Shown here: positions 23,636 to 33,607 of the stretch, piece by piece
How positions within the stretch are numbered: the first letter of the stretch is position 1
Layout of the letters: each line of letters begins with the position of its first letter
Source of the DNA: Actinomycetes bacterium
GTDB lineage: Bacteria; Actinomycetota; CADDZG01; JAHWKV01
DNA length: 36,673 bases
Direction of reading: 5' to 3'
NCBI GenBank assembly: GCA_029263075.1
Contig: JAJCYE010000035.1
Location: 1 to 36,673, forward strand
Position numbers and translations under genes: made by a program
Notes under the pieces: generated by a model
Seen by the model: the letters and a program-made list of their open reading frames with translations, nothing else
Databases searched by the model: none
What the model was told of the DNA's origin: nothing

Positions 23636-23874
23636 CCGCCAGCCTCCCTCCTCCCGGGAGAGGGCGTAAGGGCCACAAGCCCGCACTCCCCTGGCAGAAA
23701 GGCAACACCCGGTACGCGGTAATCTTTTTGGTTGCCGCAGTCCTGATCGTCAGCCTTTACAGCTGGAACCGAAAACAGGTGGAGATCAAGAACCGGGAAG
23801 AGGACGGCAAAGATCTGCTTTGTGAGGTACGGGCCCGTACCGGCGCCGATCCGATGGACTGCGAAACGGAATAA
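23632..23874 (+). CDS. Small single-pass membrane protein, second gene of the pair
   Basis: An 80-residue protein. A basic N-terminus (PGRGRKGHKPALPWQKGN) precedes one membrane segment (about residues 27-45, YAVIFLVAAVLIVSLYSW) and a charged C-terminal tail with two cysteines 13 apart (LLCEVRARTGADPMDCETE), probably outside the cell, where they could form a disulfide. The TTG start has GGAAAGG about eight bases upstream and overlaps the previous stop. An upstream in-frame ATG at 23563 is less likely. It ends two bases from the convergent folC stop, with no terminator between. Confidence 0.65.
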   Translation: MTASLPPPGRGRKGHKPALPWQKGNTRYAVIFLVAAVLIVSLYSWNRKQVEIKNREEDGKDLLCEVRARTGADPMDCETE

Positions 23875-23876
23875 AA

Positions 23877-25190
23877 CTACTCCAGAAGAAGCCGGCGGGC
23901 CTCCCCGACCCCATGCAACGAACCGGTGACCAGGATCATGTCCTCCTCGTCGGAAATGTCCATCGCCCGGTTGAGCGCTTCGCTCATCGTGGGCACCAGT
24001 TCGGGGGCATCCTGACCGGCAACCACCGGCGCCAGGGCAGCCAGGGCCTCGGGCGAAGCCGCCCTATCGCTGTCCGCACGGGTGAATATCACCCGATCGG
24101 CGGCCGGGACAAGCTCGTTCAGTACCCCGGCCACATCCTTGTCCTCAAAGACCGAGATCACCATGGTCAGGTTCTTGAATAGGAAGTCGGAAGACAAGGT
24201 GGTCCTGAGGGCGAGAGCCGCATGCGGGTTGTGGGCGCCGTCGAGTACTACCAGGGGTTTGCGGCCCATGACCTCCAACCGTCCCGGAGAAGTGACGGAC
24301 GCCAGGGCGGCCTGCAGCAGGTCAAAGTCAAGGTTGCGGTCCAAGAACGCTTCCGCCGCCGCGACGGCCAGCGCCAGGTTGACCCCTTGGTGGGCTCCGT
24401 GGAGAGGCAAAAACAGGTCTTCATAGTCCGCCCTGGGCGTCTTGAGGGTCACCGCCCGGCCCCCTACCGCCGTCTCGTTGGAGACGATATGGAAATCGGT
24501 CCCCAGCACCAACGGCTCGGCCCCGACCTTGGTGGTTCGCGCATTCATCAATTCCTGGACCTCAGGAAGTTGCGCCGCCGAGACCACCGTGGACCCGACC
24601 TTGATGATGTCGACCTTCTCGGCGCCGTTCGCGGCCGGGGTGGTGCCCAGGTAGCTGGAGTGGTCCACGTCGATTGGGGTTAGGACCGCCACCTGGCTCC
24701 TCACCAGGTTGGTGGCGTCCCAGCGGCCACCCAGCCCGGTCTCGAGGATTCCGGCGGCTACCGACCGGTCGGACATCCACTCGAACGCCAGTGCGGTGGT
24801 CAACTCGAAGTAGGTAAGGGGTTCGCCGAGATCACTTTCCACCATCTCGATGAACGGCATGAGGTAATTCACGGTGTCCGCGAACTCCTGCTCCCCGATG
24901 ATGTCCCACACCATGCCGTCGTCCCAACCGGCAAGCACAAAGCGCTCCCTCACGTCCGAAAGGTGGGGCGAGGTGTATAGACCCGTGCTGAGCCCGTGGC
25001 CGGCCAGGATGGCGGCAAGAATCCGGGAGGTGGAGGACTTGCCGTTGGTCCCGGCCAGGTGAATGGTCAAAAAGTTAAGTTGCGGGTCGTCCAGAAGACG
25101 CGTCAGGGCCTCGATCCGCGCCAGACCCGGAGTGATCCCGAACCCCCGGGACTCCAGATAGTCGTGTGCCTGCTTGTAGTTGAGCCCCAA
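23877..25190 (-). CDS. folC: Folylpolyglutamate synthase / dihydrofolate synthase
   Basis: Adds glutamate to dihydropteroate and extends the polyglutamate tail of folates. The 437-residue form starts at TTG 25190 (MGLNYKQAHDYLESRGFGI), which matches the family N-terminus. A longer in-frame start at 25322 only overlaps valS. Motifs: P-loop AGTNGKSST (about 46-54), YTSPHL near 75, the Mur-ligase-type LETGLGGRWDATN and VLDGAHNPHA. It begins one base after the valS stop, so valS-folC is tightly coupled, as in other actinobacteria. Confidence 0.95.
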   Translation of the reverse strand: MGLNYKQAHDYLESRGFGITPGLARIEALTRLLDDPQLNFLTIHLAGTNGKSSTSRILAAILAGHGLSTGLYTSPHLSDVRERFVLAGWDDGMVWDIIGEQEFADTVNYLMPFIEMVESDLGEPLTYFELTTALAFEWMSDRSVAAGILETGLGGRWDATNLVRSQVAVLTPIDVDHSSYLGTTPAANGAEKVDIIKVGSTVVSAAQLPEVQELMNARTTKVGAEPLVLGTDFHIVSNETAVGGRAVTLKTPRADYEDLFLPLHGAHQGVNLALAVAAAEAFLDRNLDFDLLQAALASVTSPGRLEVMGRKPLVVLDGAHNPHAALALRTTLSSDFLFKNLTMVISVFEDKDVAGVLNELVPAADRVIFTRADSDRAASPEALAALAPVVAGQDAPELVPTMSEALNRAMDISDEEDMILVTGSLHGVGEARRLLLE

Positions 25191-25191
25191 G

Positions 25192-27837
25192 CTAGTGCCG
25201 GCCCAGCCGGGACTGGAGTTTGGCCAAGGTGGCCCTCTCTTCATCCAACCGGCGGTGCTGCTCTGCCACCACATCCTGGGGAGCGCGGTCGGTGAAACCC
25301 TTGTTGGCAAGTTTGGTCTCAATCTTGGAGATCTGGCCCTGCGCTTTGTCGATCAGCTTGTTGAGCCGCTCCGCCTCCGCCTCCAGGTCGATCAGACCTT
25401 CCAGAAGAATTGCGATCTCGATGTTGCCGGCGATGACCCGGGCACCCGGGACCCCTTCGAGCGACGGCACCACGTTGAGGTCCTGCAGGCCGGCCAGCCG
25501 GGAGATCAGGGTACTGTCTTCGCCCAACGCCGCCCTATCGGACGGATCGTCGGAAGTGACGACGGGGCTCAGACGGACCTTCGGGCTAATCGAGTACTCG
25601 GAGCGGAAACTGCGGATCGCCGAGACCACGGAGCGGACCCTGTCGAAGTCCTGCTCGGCGCCGGCGTCGGCGGGCCGTGCGACGGGCCAGGCCGAGATCA
25701 TGATCGAGGGCTTGTCCCGTTCGATGGGGAGCATCTGCCATATCTCCTCGGTCACGAACGGAATGAAGGGGTGCGCCAGCCTGAGCGCTTGCTCCAGCAC
25801 GGTAACCAGCACCGCCCGCACGGGCCCGGCCACCGACGGGTCGTCGGAGGAGAGGCGCTGTTTGGCCGCCTCGATATACCAGTCGCAGAACTCGCTCCAG
25901 ATGAACTCGTAGACGGTACGGGCTGCGGCGGCCAGTTCGAACGACTCAAGTTGGCGGGTCGCGTCCCCGATCGCCGCCGATAGGCGGCTCAGGATCCAGC
26001 GGTCGGCCAGTTCCAGCCGGTCGTCGTCCGGCAGACCGGTGACGGTCCCGGAACCGGCGTTGACAAGCACGAACCGCGCGGCGTTCCACAACTTGTTCAC
26101 GAAGTTGCGCGAACCAGAAACCCACTCGGTGCTCAAGAAGATGTCCTGCCCGGTGGCGTGCTCAACCAGGGAGAAACGCAGGGCGTCGGTGCCGTACTGG
26201 TCGATCAACTCAAGCGGGTCGATCACGTTGCCCAGGGATTTGGACATCTTTCTGCCCTGGGCGTCCCTGACGATGCCGTGGATGTAGACCCACTCGAAGG
26301 GGACTTCATCCATAAAACGCAGTCCGGACATCATCATGCGCGCCACCCAGATGTGGATGATCTCGTAACCGGTGACCAGGACCGATGTCGGGTAAAAGTA
26401 CTTGAGGTCTTCGGTTTCATCGGGCCAGCCCAGCGTCGAGAACGGCCAGAGCTGACTGGAAAACCAGGTGTCCAGGACGTCGGGATCCTGGTGGATGTCC
26501 CCACCGCCGCACTCCGGGCAGTTCGTCGGGTCGTCCATGGCCGCCCACCGATGGTCGTTTTCGCAGTACCAGACCGGGATGCGGTGCCCCCACCACAACT
26601 GCCGAGAGATGCACCAGTCCCGGATGCCCTCCATCCAGTTCAGGTAGTAATTGGTCCAGCGAGCCGGGTAGAACTGGGTCCGGCCGTCCTTGACCGCGGC
26701 GATCGCCGGCTCCGCAAGCGGCTTCATGCTGACGAACCACTGCTCGGACAGCCAGGGCTCCACGATGGTGCCGCACCGGCTGCACTTGCCGATGGCGTAG
26801 TTGTGCGGCGTCGAGCCCTCGTAGAGACCCTTGTCCTGCAACATCTGGCGTAGTTGTTTGCGGGCGTCGTAGCGGTCCAAACCTTCAAAAGGCGCGCCGT
26901 TGGCGTTGATCTTCGCCTGGCCGTCCATGATTGAGATCTTTTCCAGGCCGTGCCGTTCGGCAACCTCGAAGTCGGTGGGGTCGTGGGCAGGGGTCATCTT
27001 GACTGCGCCGGTCCCGAACTCCATGTCCACCGCATCGTCGGAGATGATTGCGATTCGCCGCCCGTTGATCGGGTGGAGGGCGAACTTGCCGATGACGTCG
27101 GCATACCGCGGGTCTTTGGGGTTCACGGCAACCGCGGTGTCGCCCAGCATGGTCTCCAGCCGGGTGGTCGCGACGCTCACCGAACCCGACCCATCTTCAA
27201 AGTCGTAGCGGAACTGCTCCAGGACGCCTTCGTGGTCCGAGTGTTCGACCTCGATGTCGCTGAGAGCCGTGCCGCAGCGGGGGCACCAGTTGATGATCCG
27301 GTTGCCGCGGTAGATCAGCCCGCTGTTGTAGAGGTCGACAAAAACCCGGCGAACCGCGCGGGACAGGCCCTCGTCCATGGTGAATCGTTCGCGCTCCCAA
27401 TCCAAGGAGGCGCCCAGGCGGCGGTCCTGCTCGGTGATTTTGCCGCCGTAGAGTTCTTTCCATTCCCAGACGGTTTCCACGAACTTCTCCCGGCCCAGGT
27501 CATGGCGGGTAAGTCCTTTGGTTCGCAACTCGCGCTCAACGACGTTCTGGGTTGCGATACCGGCGTGGTCCATGCCGGGCAGCCAGAGGGTGGCGTAGGC
27601 CTGCATACGCTTGAACCGGACGAGGACGTCCTGGAGGGTGTGGTCCAGGGCATGGCCGATGTGAAGCGCTCCGGTGACGTTCGGAGGCGGGATGACTATT
27701 GTGAACGGCTTTTTATCCGGGTCGATCTCGGCGTGGAAGTACCCGTTGGATTCCCACTCGGAATAGAGGCGGTCCTCGACCTCGGCCGGGGAGTAGACCT
27801 TGGGGATCTCTGCAGGGTCCGCGGGCGCGCCGTTCAC
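25192..27837 (-). CDS. valS: Valyl-tRNA synthetase
   Basis: Charges tRNA-Val and edits misactivated threonine. The 881-residue form starts at GTG 27837, chosen because AAAAAGGAG lies five bases upstream; an in-frame ATG at 27873 has nothing comparable. Class I motifs are present: PPPNVTGALHIGH with HIGH at 59-62, and KMSKS at 530-534. The editing domain (WCPRCGTALSDIEVEH and following) and the C-terminal coiled-coil arm (EAEAERLNKLIDKAQGQISK) are complete. No T-box was found in the 190-base upstream gap. Confidence 0.97.
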   Translation of the reverse strand: MNGAPADPAEIPKVYSPAEVEDRLYSEWESNGYFHAEIDPDKKPFTIVIPPPNVTGALHIGHALDHTLQDVLVRFKRMQAYATLWLPGMDHAGIATQNVVERELRTKGLTRHDLGREKFVETVWEWKELYGGKITEQDRRLGASLDWERERFTMDEGLSRAVRRVFVDLYNSGLIYRGNRIINWCPRCGTALSDIEVEHSDHEGVLEQFRYDFEDGSGSVSVATTRLETMLGDTAVAVNPKDPRYADVIGKFALHPINGRRIAIISDDAVDMEFGTGAVKMTPAHDPTDFEVAERHGLEKISIMDGQAKINANGAPFEGLDRYDARKQLRQMLQDKGLYEGSTPHNYAIGKCSRCGTIVEPWLSEQWFVSMKPLAEPAIAAVKDGRTQFYPARWTNYYLNWMEGIRDWCISRQLWWGHRIPVWYCENDHRWAAMDDPTNCPECGGGDIHQDPDVLDTWFSSQLWPFSTLGWPDETEDLKYFYPTSVLVTGYEIIHIWVARMMMSGLRFMDEVPFEWVYIHGIVRDAQGRKMSKSLGNVIDPLELIDQYGTDALRFSLVEHATGQDIFLSTEWVSGSRNFVNKLWNAARFVLVNAGSGTVTGLPDDDRLELADRWILSRLSAAIGDATRQLESFELAAAARTVYEFIWSEFCDWYIEAAKQRLSSDDPSVAGPVRAVLVTVLEQALRLAHPFIPFVTEEIWQMLPIERDKPSIMISAWPVARPADAGAEQDFDRVRSVVSAIRSFRSEYSISPKVRLSPVVTSDDPSDRAALGEDSTLISRLAGLQDLNVVPSLEGVPGARVIAGNIEIAILLEGLIDLEAEAERLNKLIDKAQGQISKIETKLANKGFTDRAPQDVVAEQHRRLDEERATLAKLQSRLGRH

Positions 27838-28026
27838 AGGGACTCCTTTTTGATCGCGTCCGGCATCAGGCATGGTCTCCAGGGTCGAAGGTCTAAGGTC
27901 GGGCGGGACAGCGGCGGTAGCTCAAGAGTCGCTCGGGTGGCCGGAATGCCGTACCAAGGAGCGGTTGGGATTGCTGACCCTGGGTCGATTGTACCAACTG
28001 CTCCAATCCGCTTGGCGTTTCCGGGC

Positions 28027-29175
28027 TCAGTCCCGAGCGACGATGATTGTTGCCGGCGGCTGCTCACCCTGACCGAGGTTGCCCAGAGTTACGGTAAACC
28101 CCGAGTAAACGACCGACTTCGGCTCCAACGAGGTGTTGAGCTCGATACTTGCGGGGACGCTTTCGCCGTCCGCCAGAGTCAGCAGGACCCGGCCGTTACC
28201 TTCCCAGACGCACTGGACGTCGGCGGGGCACCGGGAGTCCTCCAGCAACCGGTCGTAGGTGATGGTCAACGTCTCGCCGTCCATCACCACGGTCTCCCCC
28301 ACCTGGATCGAGAACGGATAACCCAACGATCTGGTTTCCAGCCCGGCGGGAGGCGGGGTTGCGGGTGACGGCGACGTCCGCGGGCTTGGGCCGGTATCCG
28401 GGGACCGAGCGGGCTCCGTCCCCCCGGGAAGCGGCCCATCTGGATCCAAAATGCCGGCGATGTCCGCCGTGGGGACCTCGCACCGGACCGGGCCCATCGC
28501 GTAGGGGCCTACCTGGTACTCCTGGAACGTAATCAGCAGCCCGCTCCGGCCGATGTTCCAGGAGGCGTAGTTGGCAGCAACCGGCCGGGTTCCCTCCTCG
28601 ATCCAATCGTTCGCCGGCCGGTCCAGTGGACCGTCCGCCAGCCAGACCGCTTCCACCGCCTCCCGGCAGTGCGCGGCAAGCGTCTTGAGGTGTTCGGAGC
28701 CGGGACGGAACAGGTCCTCAAGGGCAAGCTGGTTGCCGGTAGCCAGGTCGAAGGAGAACGTGGGGATCGTCGCTCCGGGGTGAGCTGCACCGGCCAGATA
28801 ATGCGAGATGGTGAACCGGAACGACGCGGCGCCGGCGTCGAACAATGTGGTTTCAAAGGTCCCATCCAAGGTCGATGCGGCGCCCGGCTCTTCCACTACC
28901 GGCTCCCCCAAACCCTCCCGGAACTCCCGCACATAACCTTCGGCCGCTTCGAACAGGGCCGCGTTTACCCGGTCCTCGACCTTGCTCTTGCCGGGAAGAG
29001 ACAGCGCCGGGTACTCCAACCTGACCTGTACCGGGTCGTCGGCCGAACCTTCGGCGAGGACCAGAGTCCTTACGGCAGCCTGTTGGTCTTCCGGCGGGGA
29101 GGCAGCGCCTCCGGGCGAACCTTTACCGCACGCCAGGGCGAGCAGGAGGAGGATACAAACCCCAATTTGCTTCAA
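28027..29175 (-). CDS. Two-domain lipoprotein (DUF3298-like plus C-terminal beta domain)
   Basis: A 382-residue predicted lipoprotein. TTG 29175 is preferred over an upstream ATG-like start at 29256 because TGGAG precedes it and it gives a clean signal ending LALAC (Cys16). The N-terminal domain (about 35-255) resembles DUF3298/RsiV-type proteins: SHYLAGAAHPGATIPTFSFD, ALEDLFRPGS, then LLITFQEYQVGPYAMGP. A Pro/Ser/Thr linker joins it to a C-terminal domain with SRCPADVQCVWEGNGRVLLTL, a cysteine-pair beta domain seen in other secreted proteins. In RsiV this fold binds lysozyme, but here there is no membrane anti-sigma part, so ligand binding is only a possibility. It is divergent from msrA. 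Confidence 0.8.
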   Translation of the reverse strand: MKQIGVCILLLLALACGKGSPGGAASPPEDQQAAVRTLVLAEGSADDPVQVRLEYPALSLPGKSKVEDRVNAALFEAAEGYVREFREGLGEPVVEEPGAASTLDGTFETTLFDAGAASFRFTISHYLAGAAHPGATIPTFSFDLATGNQLALEDLFRPGSEHLKTLAAHCREAVEAVWLADGPLDRPANDWIEEGTRPVAANYASWNIGRSGLLITFQEYQVGPYAMGPVRCEVPTADIAGILDPDGPLPGGTEPARSPDTGPSPRTSPSPATPPPAGLETRSLGYPFSIQVGETVVMDGETLTITYDRLLEDSRCPADVQCVWEGNGRVLLTLADGESVPASIELNTSLEPKSVVYSGFTVTLGNLGQGEQPPATIIVARD

Positions 29176-29346
29176 ACCAAAACTCCAATACTCAATCGGA
29201 TGCAGGACCGGCCCGTGCGAGCATGCTGGTTGCAGCCGCCCGGTGCAACCCGGCATGTCCCGGCGGTCCGGCGGAACAAAAACTGAGAAGCTGGTGTTGT
29301 AAGAGTCAGGCTGACTTCACGAACAAAGCCGACCTAGGAGCCGAAA

Positions 29347-29997
29347 ATGTTGTTCACGTCCCGCGCCAAGACCGACCCCGTCACCGCGGACAACGCCCTG
29401 GCGGGCCGCGAAGACTACCTGTTCCCGATTCCCGACACCCACGAGGTGCTGGGCAACCCCATCAAACCCCCGTTCCCCGACGACCTGGAGACGGCGATCT
29501 TCGCTCTGGGCTGCTTCTGGGGGGCCGAGCGCCTGTTCTGGAAGGTGCCCGGCGTGTGGTCGACCGCAGTCGGCTACGCCGGCGGCTACACCCCCCACCC
29601 GACCTACCGGGAGGCCTGTTCGGGCCGCACCGGCCATGCGGAGGCGGTCCTGGTGGTATTCGACCCCACCAAGGTCACCTATGCCGAACTGCTCAAGACC
29701 TTCTTCGAGGAGCACAACCCGACCCAAGGCATGCGCCAGGGCAACGACGTAGGCAGCCAGTACCGGTCCGCGATCTACTACACAACAGAGGAGCAAGAGC
29801 AGATGGCGCTAGCGACTGCAGAAAACTACAACCAGGCCCTGGAGAAGGCCCACCGGGGGTCGGTAACCACCGAAATTGCCCCGGCCGGTCCGTTCTACTA
29901 CGCCGAGGACTACCACCAGCAGTACCTGCACAAGGTCCCCAACGGCTACTGCGGCCTCAAGGGAACCGGTGTCACCTGCGCGGTACCGCAATCATGA
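29347..29997 (+). CDS. msrA: Peptide methionine-S-sulfoxide reductase
   Basis: Repairs oxidised methionine (S-sulfoxide form) in proteins. The 216-residue product has the catalytic GCFWG with Cys56, [24 protein letters not shown] and the [21 protein letters not shown] region with a C-terminal resolving cysteine. It is of the long form common in actinobacteria and yeast-like relatives, with about 45 residues before the core. TAGGAG precedes the ATG. The stop overlaps the next gene as ATGA, tying it to a redoxin that may reduce it. Confidence 0.97.
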   Translation: MLFTSRAKTDPVTADNALAGREDYLFPIPDTHEVLGNPIKPPFPDDLETAIFALGCFWGAERLFWKVPGVWSTAVGYAGGYTPHPTYREACSGRTGHAEAVLVVFDPTKVTYAELLKTFFEEHNPTQGMRQGNDVGSQYRSAIYYTTEEQEQMALATAENYNQALEKAHRGSVTTEIAPAGPFYYAEDYHQQYLHKVPNGYCGLKGTGVTCAVPQS

Positions 29998-30245
29998 CGA
30001 TCAAGGTGTACAGCACCACCTGGTGCGGGGACTGTGTCAGGTCCAAAAGGACACTCGACCAACACGGCGTTCCCTACGAGGACATCAACATAGAGAGTGA
30101 CCCCGCCTCCGTGGAGTTGGTCAAAAAGATCAACCGCGGCGCCCGCAGCGTCCCCACAATCGTGTTCCCCGATCAGTCGACGCTCACCGAGCCCAACAAC
30201 CGCGAACTGGTCGACAAACTTAAAGAACTCGGTCTGATTCACTAA
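29994..30245 (+). CDS. Mycoredoxin / glutaredoxin-like thiol reductase
   Basis: An 83-residue single-domain redoxin with the catalytic motif WCGDC (Cys11, Cys14), cis-proline segment SVPTIVFPD (about 52-60) and [15 protein letters not shown] at the end. The layout matches mycoredoxin-1, which uses mycothiol to reduce protein mixed disulfides; the usual motif there is WCGYC, so Asp in place of Tyr is a small difference. Because it overlaps msrA by ATGA, the pair probably works as a methionine-sulfoxide repair unit, with this protein recycling MsrA. The mycothiol link is inferred from family and host type. Confidence 0.9.
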   Translation: MTIKVYSTTWCGDCVRSKRTLDQHGVPYEDINIESDPASVELVKKINRGARSVPTIVFPDQSTLTEPNNRELVDKLKELGLIH

Positions 30246-30281
30246 TCCCAAAGGCCTTCCGCCCAAGGCCCCCTGACACAC

Positions 30282-30312
30282 AAAAACGGCCCTCCGAAGA
30301 GGGCCGTTTTTT
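30282..30312. terminator. Bidirectional intrinsic terminator between mycoredoxin and clpX
   Basis: ACGGCCCTC, loop CGAA and GAGGGCCGT form a perfect stem extended by paired A and T runs to 13 base pairs, with T-runs on both strands. It serves the plus-strand msrA pair and the convergent clpX gene. Confidence 0.94.
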
Positions 30313-30327
30313 GTTACACGGAATTCC

Positions 30328-31614
30328 TTACGCCGAACGCTCGCCCCGCTCCGGACGCTTGGGCGTGGTGCGGCCCGAAGCTCTGGGAACCAGCGTGGGG
30401 TTGACCTTCTTAAGGACGGTCTCGGCGTCTATGACGCACTGACCGATGTCCTTGCGGCTCGGCAAGTCGTACATGACGTCAAGCAGGACCTCCTCGATGA
30501 TCGCCCGCAAACCTCGGGCGCCGGTGCCTCTCAGCATCGCCTGATCGGCAATTGCCGCCAATGCACCGTCAGAGAACTCCAACTCCACCCCGTCCAGTTC
30601 GAAGGTCTTCTTGAACTGGCGGACCAGGGCGTTCTTTGGTTTGGTCAGGATCTCGATCAGCGCTTCCCGGCTCAGGTTGTGAACGTGGGAGATGACAGGC
30701 AGGCGCCCGACGAATTCGGGGATAAGGCCGAATTTCAGCAGGTCCTCGGGCAGGATGTTCTCAAGGATTTCCCCGAGGTCTTTGGTCTCCATCTTCCGGA
30801 CATCCGCCCCGAAGCCGATGCTCCGGCTACCGATGCGAGCCCCGATGATCTTCTCCAGCCCGGCAAAAGCGCCACCGCAGATGAACAGGACGTTGGAGGT
30901 GTCGATCTGGATGAATTCCTGGTGGGGGTGCTTGCGCCCGCCCTGCGGCGGGACCGAAGCGGTGGTGCCCTCCAGGATCTTCAGCAGGGCCTGCTGGACC
31001 CCCTCCCCCGAGACGTCCCGGGTGATAGACGGGTTCTCGGACTTACGGGCGATCTTGTCGACCTCATCGATGTAGATGATGCCGGTCTCGGCCTTCTTGA
31101 CGTCGTAATCGGCGGCCTGAATCAGCTTCAGCAAGATGTTTTCGACGTCCTCCCCGACATAGCCGGCCTCGGTCAGAGCCGTGGCATCGGCGATGGCAAA
31201 GGGGACGTTGAGCATGCGGGCCAGGGTTTGCGCCAGCAGCGTCTTGCCGCAGCCGGTCGGACCAAGCAACATGATGTTGGACTTTTGGAGTTCAACTTCG
31301 TCGTTGTCCTTGGTGGCGCCGGCTTGAATCCGCTTGTAGTGGTTGTAGACCGCTACGGAAAGTACCTTTTTGGCCTGTTCCTGGCCGACGACGTAGTCGT
31401 TCAGGAACTTGTAGATCTCCCTGGGCTTGGGGAGTTCTTCAAGTTTTAGCTCGGTGGTCTCGGTGAGTTCTTCCTCAATGATCTCGTTGCAGAGGTCGAT
31501 GCACTCGTCACAGATATAGACCCCGGGACCGGCGATCAACTTTTTGACCTGCTTCTGGGATTTCCCGCAGAAGCTGCACTTGAGGAGATCGCCTCCTTCG
31601 CCGAATTTAGGCAA
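30328..31614 (-). CDS. clpX: ATP-dependent Clp protease ATP-binding subunit ClpX
   Basis: AAA+ unfoldase that feeds proteins to ClpP. The 428-residue product has the N-terminal zinc finger (Cys13, Cys16, Cys35, Cys38), Walker A GPTGCGKT (118-125), Walker [11 protein letters not shown] (about 185), sensor region and the ClpP-docking IGF loop ([10 protein letters not shown]). The C-terminus is short and Arg/Thr-rich. The start is TTG with AGGGAG six bases upstream, giving the standard [16 protein letters not shown]. It follows clpP by 24 bases. Confidence 0.98.
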   Translation of the reverse strand: MPKFGEGGDLLKCSFCGKSQKQVKKLIAGPGVYICDECIDLCNEIIEEELTETTELKLEELPKPREIYKFLNDYVVGQEQAKKVLSVAVYNHYKRIQAGATKDNDEVELQKSNIMLLGPTGCGKTLLAQTLARMLNVPFAIADATALTEAGYVGEDVENILLKLIQAADYDVKKAETGIIYIDEVDKIARKSENPSITRDVSGEGVQQALLKILEGTTASVPPQGGRKHPHQEFIQIDTSNVLFICGGAFAGLEKIIGARIGSRSIGFGADVRKMETKDLGEILENILPEDLLKFGLIPEFVGRLPVISHVHNLSREALIEILTKPKNALVRQFKKTFELDGVELEFSDGALAAIADQAMLRGTGARGLRAIIEEVLLDVMYDLPSRKDIGQCVIDAETVLKKVNPTLVPRASGRTTPKRPERGERSA

Positions 31615-31638
31615 TATCTACTCCCTAGAGGTTGGAAT

Positions 31639-32277
31639 TCAGTTGTCTTCGGTTGCCTCGTTGAGGTGCTGCATCGCGACGGGTGACTGCTCTCGGTGAG
31701 CCAGAATGTCGTCGATGATACCGTACTCTTTGCCCTCTTCGGAGGTCATGAACTTGTCACGATCGATGTCGGACTCGACCCTTTCGAGGGGCTGACCGGT
31801 GTGCTTGGCGAGGATCTCCGCCATCCGCTTGCGCAGCGACAAAACTTCCCGAGCCTGGATGTCGATGTCCGTAGGGGTGCCTTGGAATCCGGCGGAACCC
31901 TGGTGGATCATGATCTTGGCGTTGGGGAGGGCAAAACGTTTGCCCTTGGCGCCGCCGCCCAGCAGGATTGCTCCCATGGACATGGCCATACCCAGGCACA
32001 GGGTGGAGACCTCCGGCTTGATGTACTGCATCGTGTCGTAGATGGCCATCCCGGCGTAAACCTGCCCGCCCGGGGAGTTGATGTAGATGGAGATATCCCG
32101 GTCCGAGTCCTCGGACTCCAAGAACAGAAGCTGCGCGGTGATCAGGTTGGCCACCGCGTCGTCGATGGGGGTGCCCAAGAAGATGATCCTGTCCTTGAGC
32201 AACCGCGAGTAGATGTCATAAGAACGTTCACCGCGGTTGGTCTGCTCCACAACCATGGGGACGAGGTAGTTGTTCAT
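31639..32277 (-). CDS. clpP: ATP-dependent Clp protease proteolytic subunit ClpP
   Basis: Serine peptidase forming the tetradecameric chamber of ClpXP/ClpCP. The 212-residue product has the catalytic Ser100 in LGMAMSMGA, His125 in MIHQGSAG and an aspartate near 174 ([10 protein letters not shown]). ATG 32277 is used because AGAGG lies five bases upstream; a GTG six bases earlier is inside that site. Many actinobacteria have two adjacent clpP genes; only one is present here, so any second copy lies elsewhere. Confidence 0.97.
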   Translation of the reverse strand: MNNYLVPMVVEQTNRGERSYDIYSRLLKDRIIFLGTPIDDAVANLITAQLLFLESEDSDRDISIYINSPGGQVYAGMAIYDTMQYIKPEVSTLCLGMAMSMGAILLGGGAKGKRFALPNAKIMIHQGSAGFQGTPTDIDIQAREVLSLRKRMAEILAKHTGQPLERVESDIDRDKFMTSEEGKEYGIIDDILAHREQSPVAMQHLNEATEDN

Positions 32278-32308
32278 CTTCACCTCTAATCGAGTAGGTA
32301 GTGCTTCA

Positions 32309-33607
32309 TTAGTCTTTGGAAGTTTTTTCAGCGAGAACGACCGCGTTCTCTACCAGGAAGTCGAGGGCCTTCCTCCTGAGAATATCACCGGCCAACACAG
32401 TAACTGAGCCGCTGTTTGCAATATTGTTCGCCAGCGTCTCCACGTCCGTCTGCATCTGGCCCGCCATAATTTCGATCTCTGCCTGCAGGTCCTCGGCGGT
32501 ACATTCCATTCCCTCGGCCTTGGCCACCGACTCCAGGATCAGGTCTGCGGACACCGCAGTTTCGGCCGACTTGCGGTAGGTCTCGATGAACTCGTCCCGG
32601 GTGGTCTGCTGTGACTCCAGGTACTCGTCGATGTCAATCTCACTGCGCTGGAGGTCCTGGAGGAATCGAGCCAGACGGACTTCCGTTTCTTTGGCCACCA
32701 TGGACTCCGGAAGCGGCACCTCGATCCGATTCAAAAGATCCTCAAGGATCAGGTTGCGAACTGCGACGTCCGAATCCTTCTTTTTGTGCTTGCCGATGCG
32801 GGCGCCGATATCGTCCTTGAGTTCCTGCAGGGTTTCGAACTCGGAGGCCGACTTGGCAAACTCGTCGTCCAAGGGGGGCAGGCGTTTGGTCTGCACCTCC
32901 TTGACCACGACCTTGAGGGTGCCCTCCTCCTGGTCGGGACCGAATCCCCGGGGCATGACGCTGTTGAACTGGACGATGTCGCCGGCTTTTTTGCCCAGCA
33001 ACTCCTCGTCCAACTGGGGAAGGAAGCGGGCGGAACCCACCTCATAAACGAAGTCCTCTACCGAGGCGCCCTCCAGGGGCTCACCGTGGCGGAAGCCGAA
33101 CAGGTCGATGGTGGCGTAGTCGCCCTTGTCCGCGGGCCGCTTTACCGGCTCCAGGATTCCGTTGCGCTCCCGGATGCGCTCAAGCTGGTTGTTGATGTCC
33201 TCCTCGGCGGCGTCCGGGGACGGGGCGTGGACTTCGATGCCTTTGTACTCGGGAAGGTTCAGGTCCGGGCGGACATCCACTGTTGCAGTGAGCTTGAGGG
33301 GCTCGTTCTCGTCGTAATCGGTGACGTTGATCTCGGGCTGGTTGAGGGGCTTGATGTCGTGTTCGATGATGGCTTTGGAGTAGAAATGCGGGAGTGCGTC
33401 GGCCAGGATCTCCTGCCGGATGGTCTCTTTGCCGATGCGCGACTCCATGACCTGCGACGGCACCTTGCCTTTGCGGAAGCCGGGGACCTTGACCTCCTGC
33501 GCCAAGCGCTTGAGGGTGTCGGACTTTAGGGTTTGGAGTTCCTCTTGAGGAACTTCAATATTGAGTTGGACCTGCGTGGGTCCCTTGATAACTACGGTTG
33601 AGTTCAC
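32309..33607 (-). CDS. tig: Trigger factor
   Basis: Ribosome-bound chaperone and prolyl isomerase for nascent chains. The 432-residue form begins at GTG 33607 ([19 protein letters not shown]), matching the family N-terminus; the in-frame extension to 33670 is Cys-rich and not conserved-looking. The ribosome-binding loop is [11 protein letters not shown], the FKBP-like domain is about 155-240 ([20 protein letters not shown]), and the helical C-terminal arms follow. There is no ribosome site, and a -10-like box seven bases upstream suggests a leaderless transcript. It leads the clpP-clpX operon. Confidence 0.95.
   Translation of the reverse strand: MNSTVVIKGPTQVQLNIEVPQEELQTLKSDTLKRLAQEVKVPGFRKGKVPSQVMESRIGKETIRQEILADALPHFYSKAIIEHDIKPLNQPEINVTDYDENEPLKLTATVDVRPDLNLPEYKGIEVHAPSPDAAEEDINNQLERIRERNGILEPVKRPADKGDYATIDLFGFRHGEPLEGASVEDFVYEVGSARFLPQLDEELLGKKAGDIVQFNSVMPRGFGPDQEEGTLKVVVKEVQTKRLPPLDDEFAKSASEFETLQELKDDIGARIGKHKKKDSDVAVRNLILEDLLNRIEVPLPESMVAKETEVRLARFLQDLQRSEIDIDEYLESQQTTRDEFIETYRKSAETAVSADLILESVAKAEGMECTAEDLQAEIEIMAGQMQTDVETLANNIANSGSVTVLAGDILRRKALDFLVENAVVLAEKTSKD

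Noticed and set aside
25191-25322. N-terminal extension of folC into valS
   Set aside because: The extra residues are Trp/Pro-rich and come from the coding sequence of valS in another frame; the family N-terminus begins at 25190.
27838-28026. T-box or other riboswitch before valS
   Set aside because: No T-box consensus or terminator/antiterminator pair is visible; only a lone TACAAT on the minus strand (27988-27993) resembles a -10.
29223-30245. A 340-codon frame that would join sequence over msrA to the redoxin
   Set aside because: Its first three quarters are an out-of-frame reading of msrA. Only the last 83 codons are a real gene.
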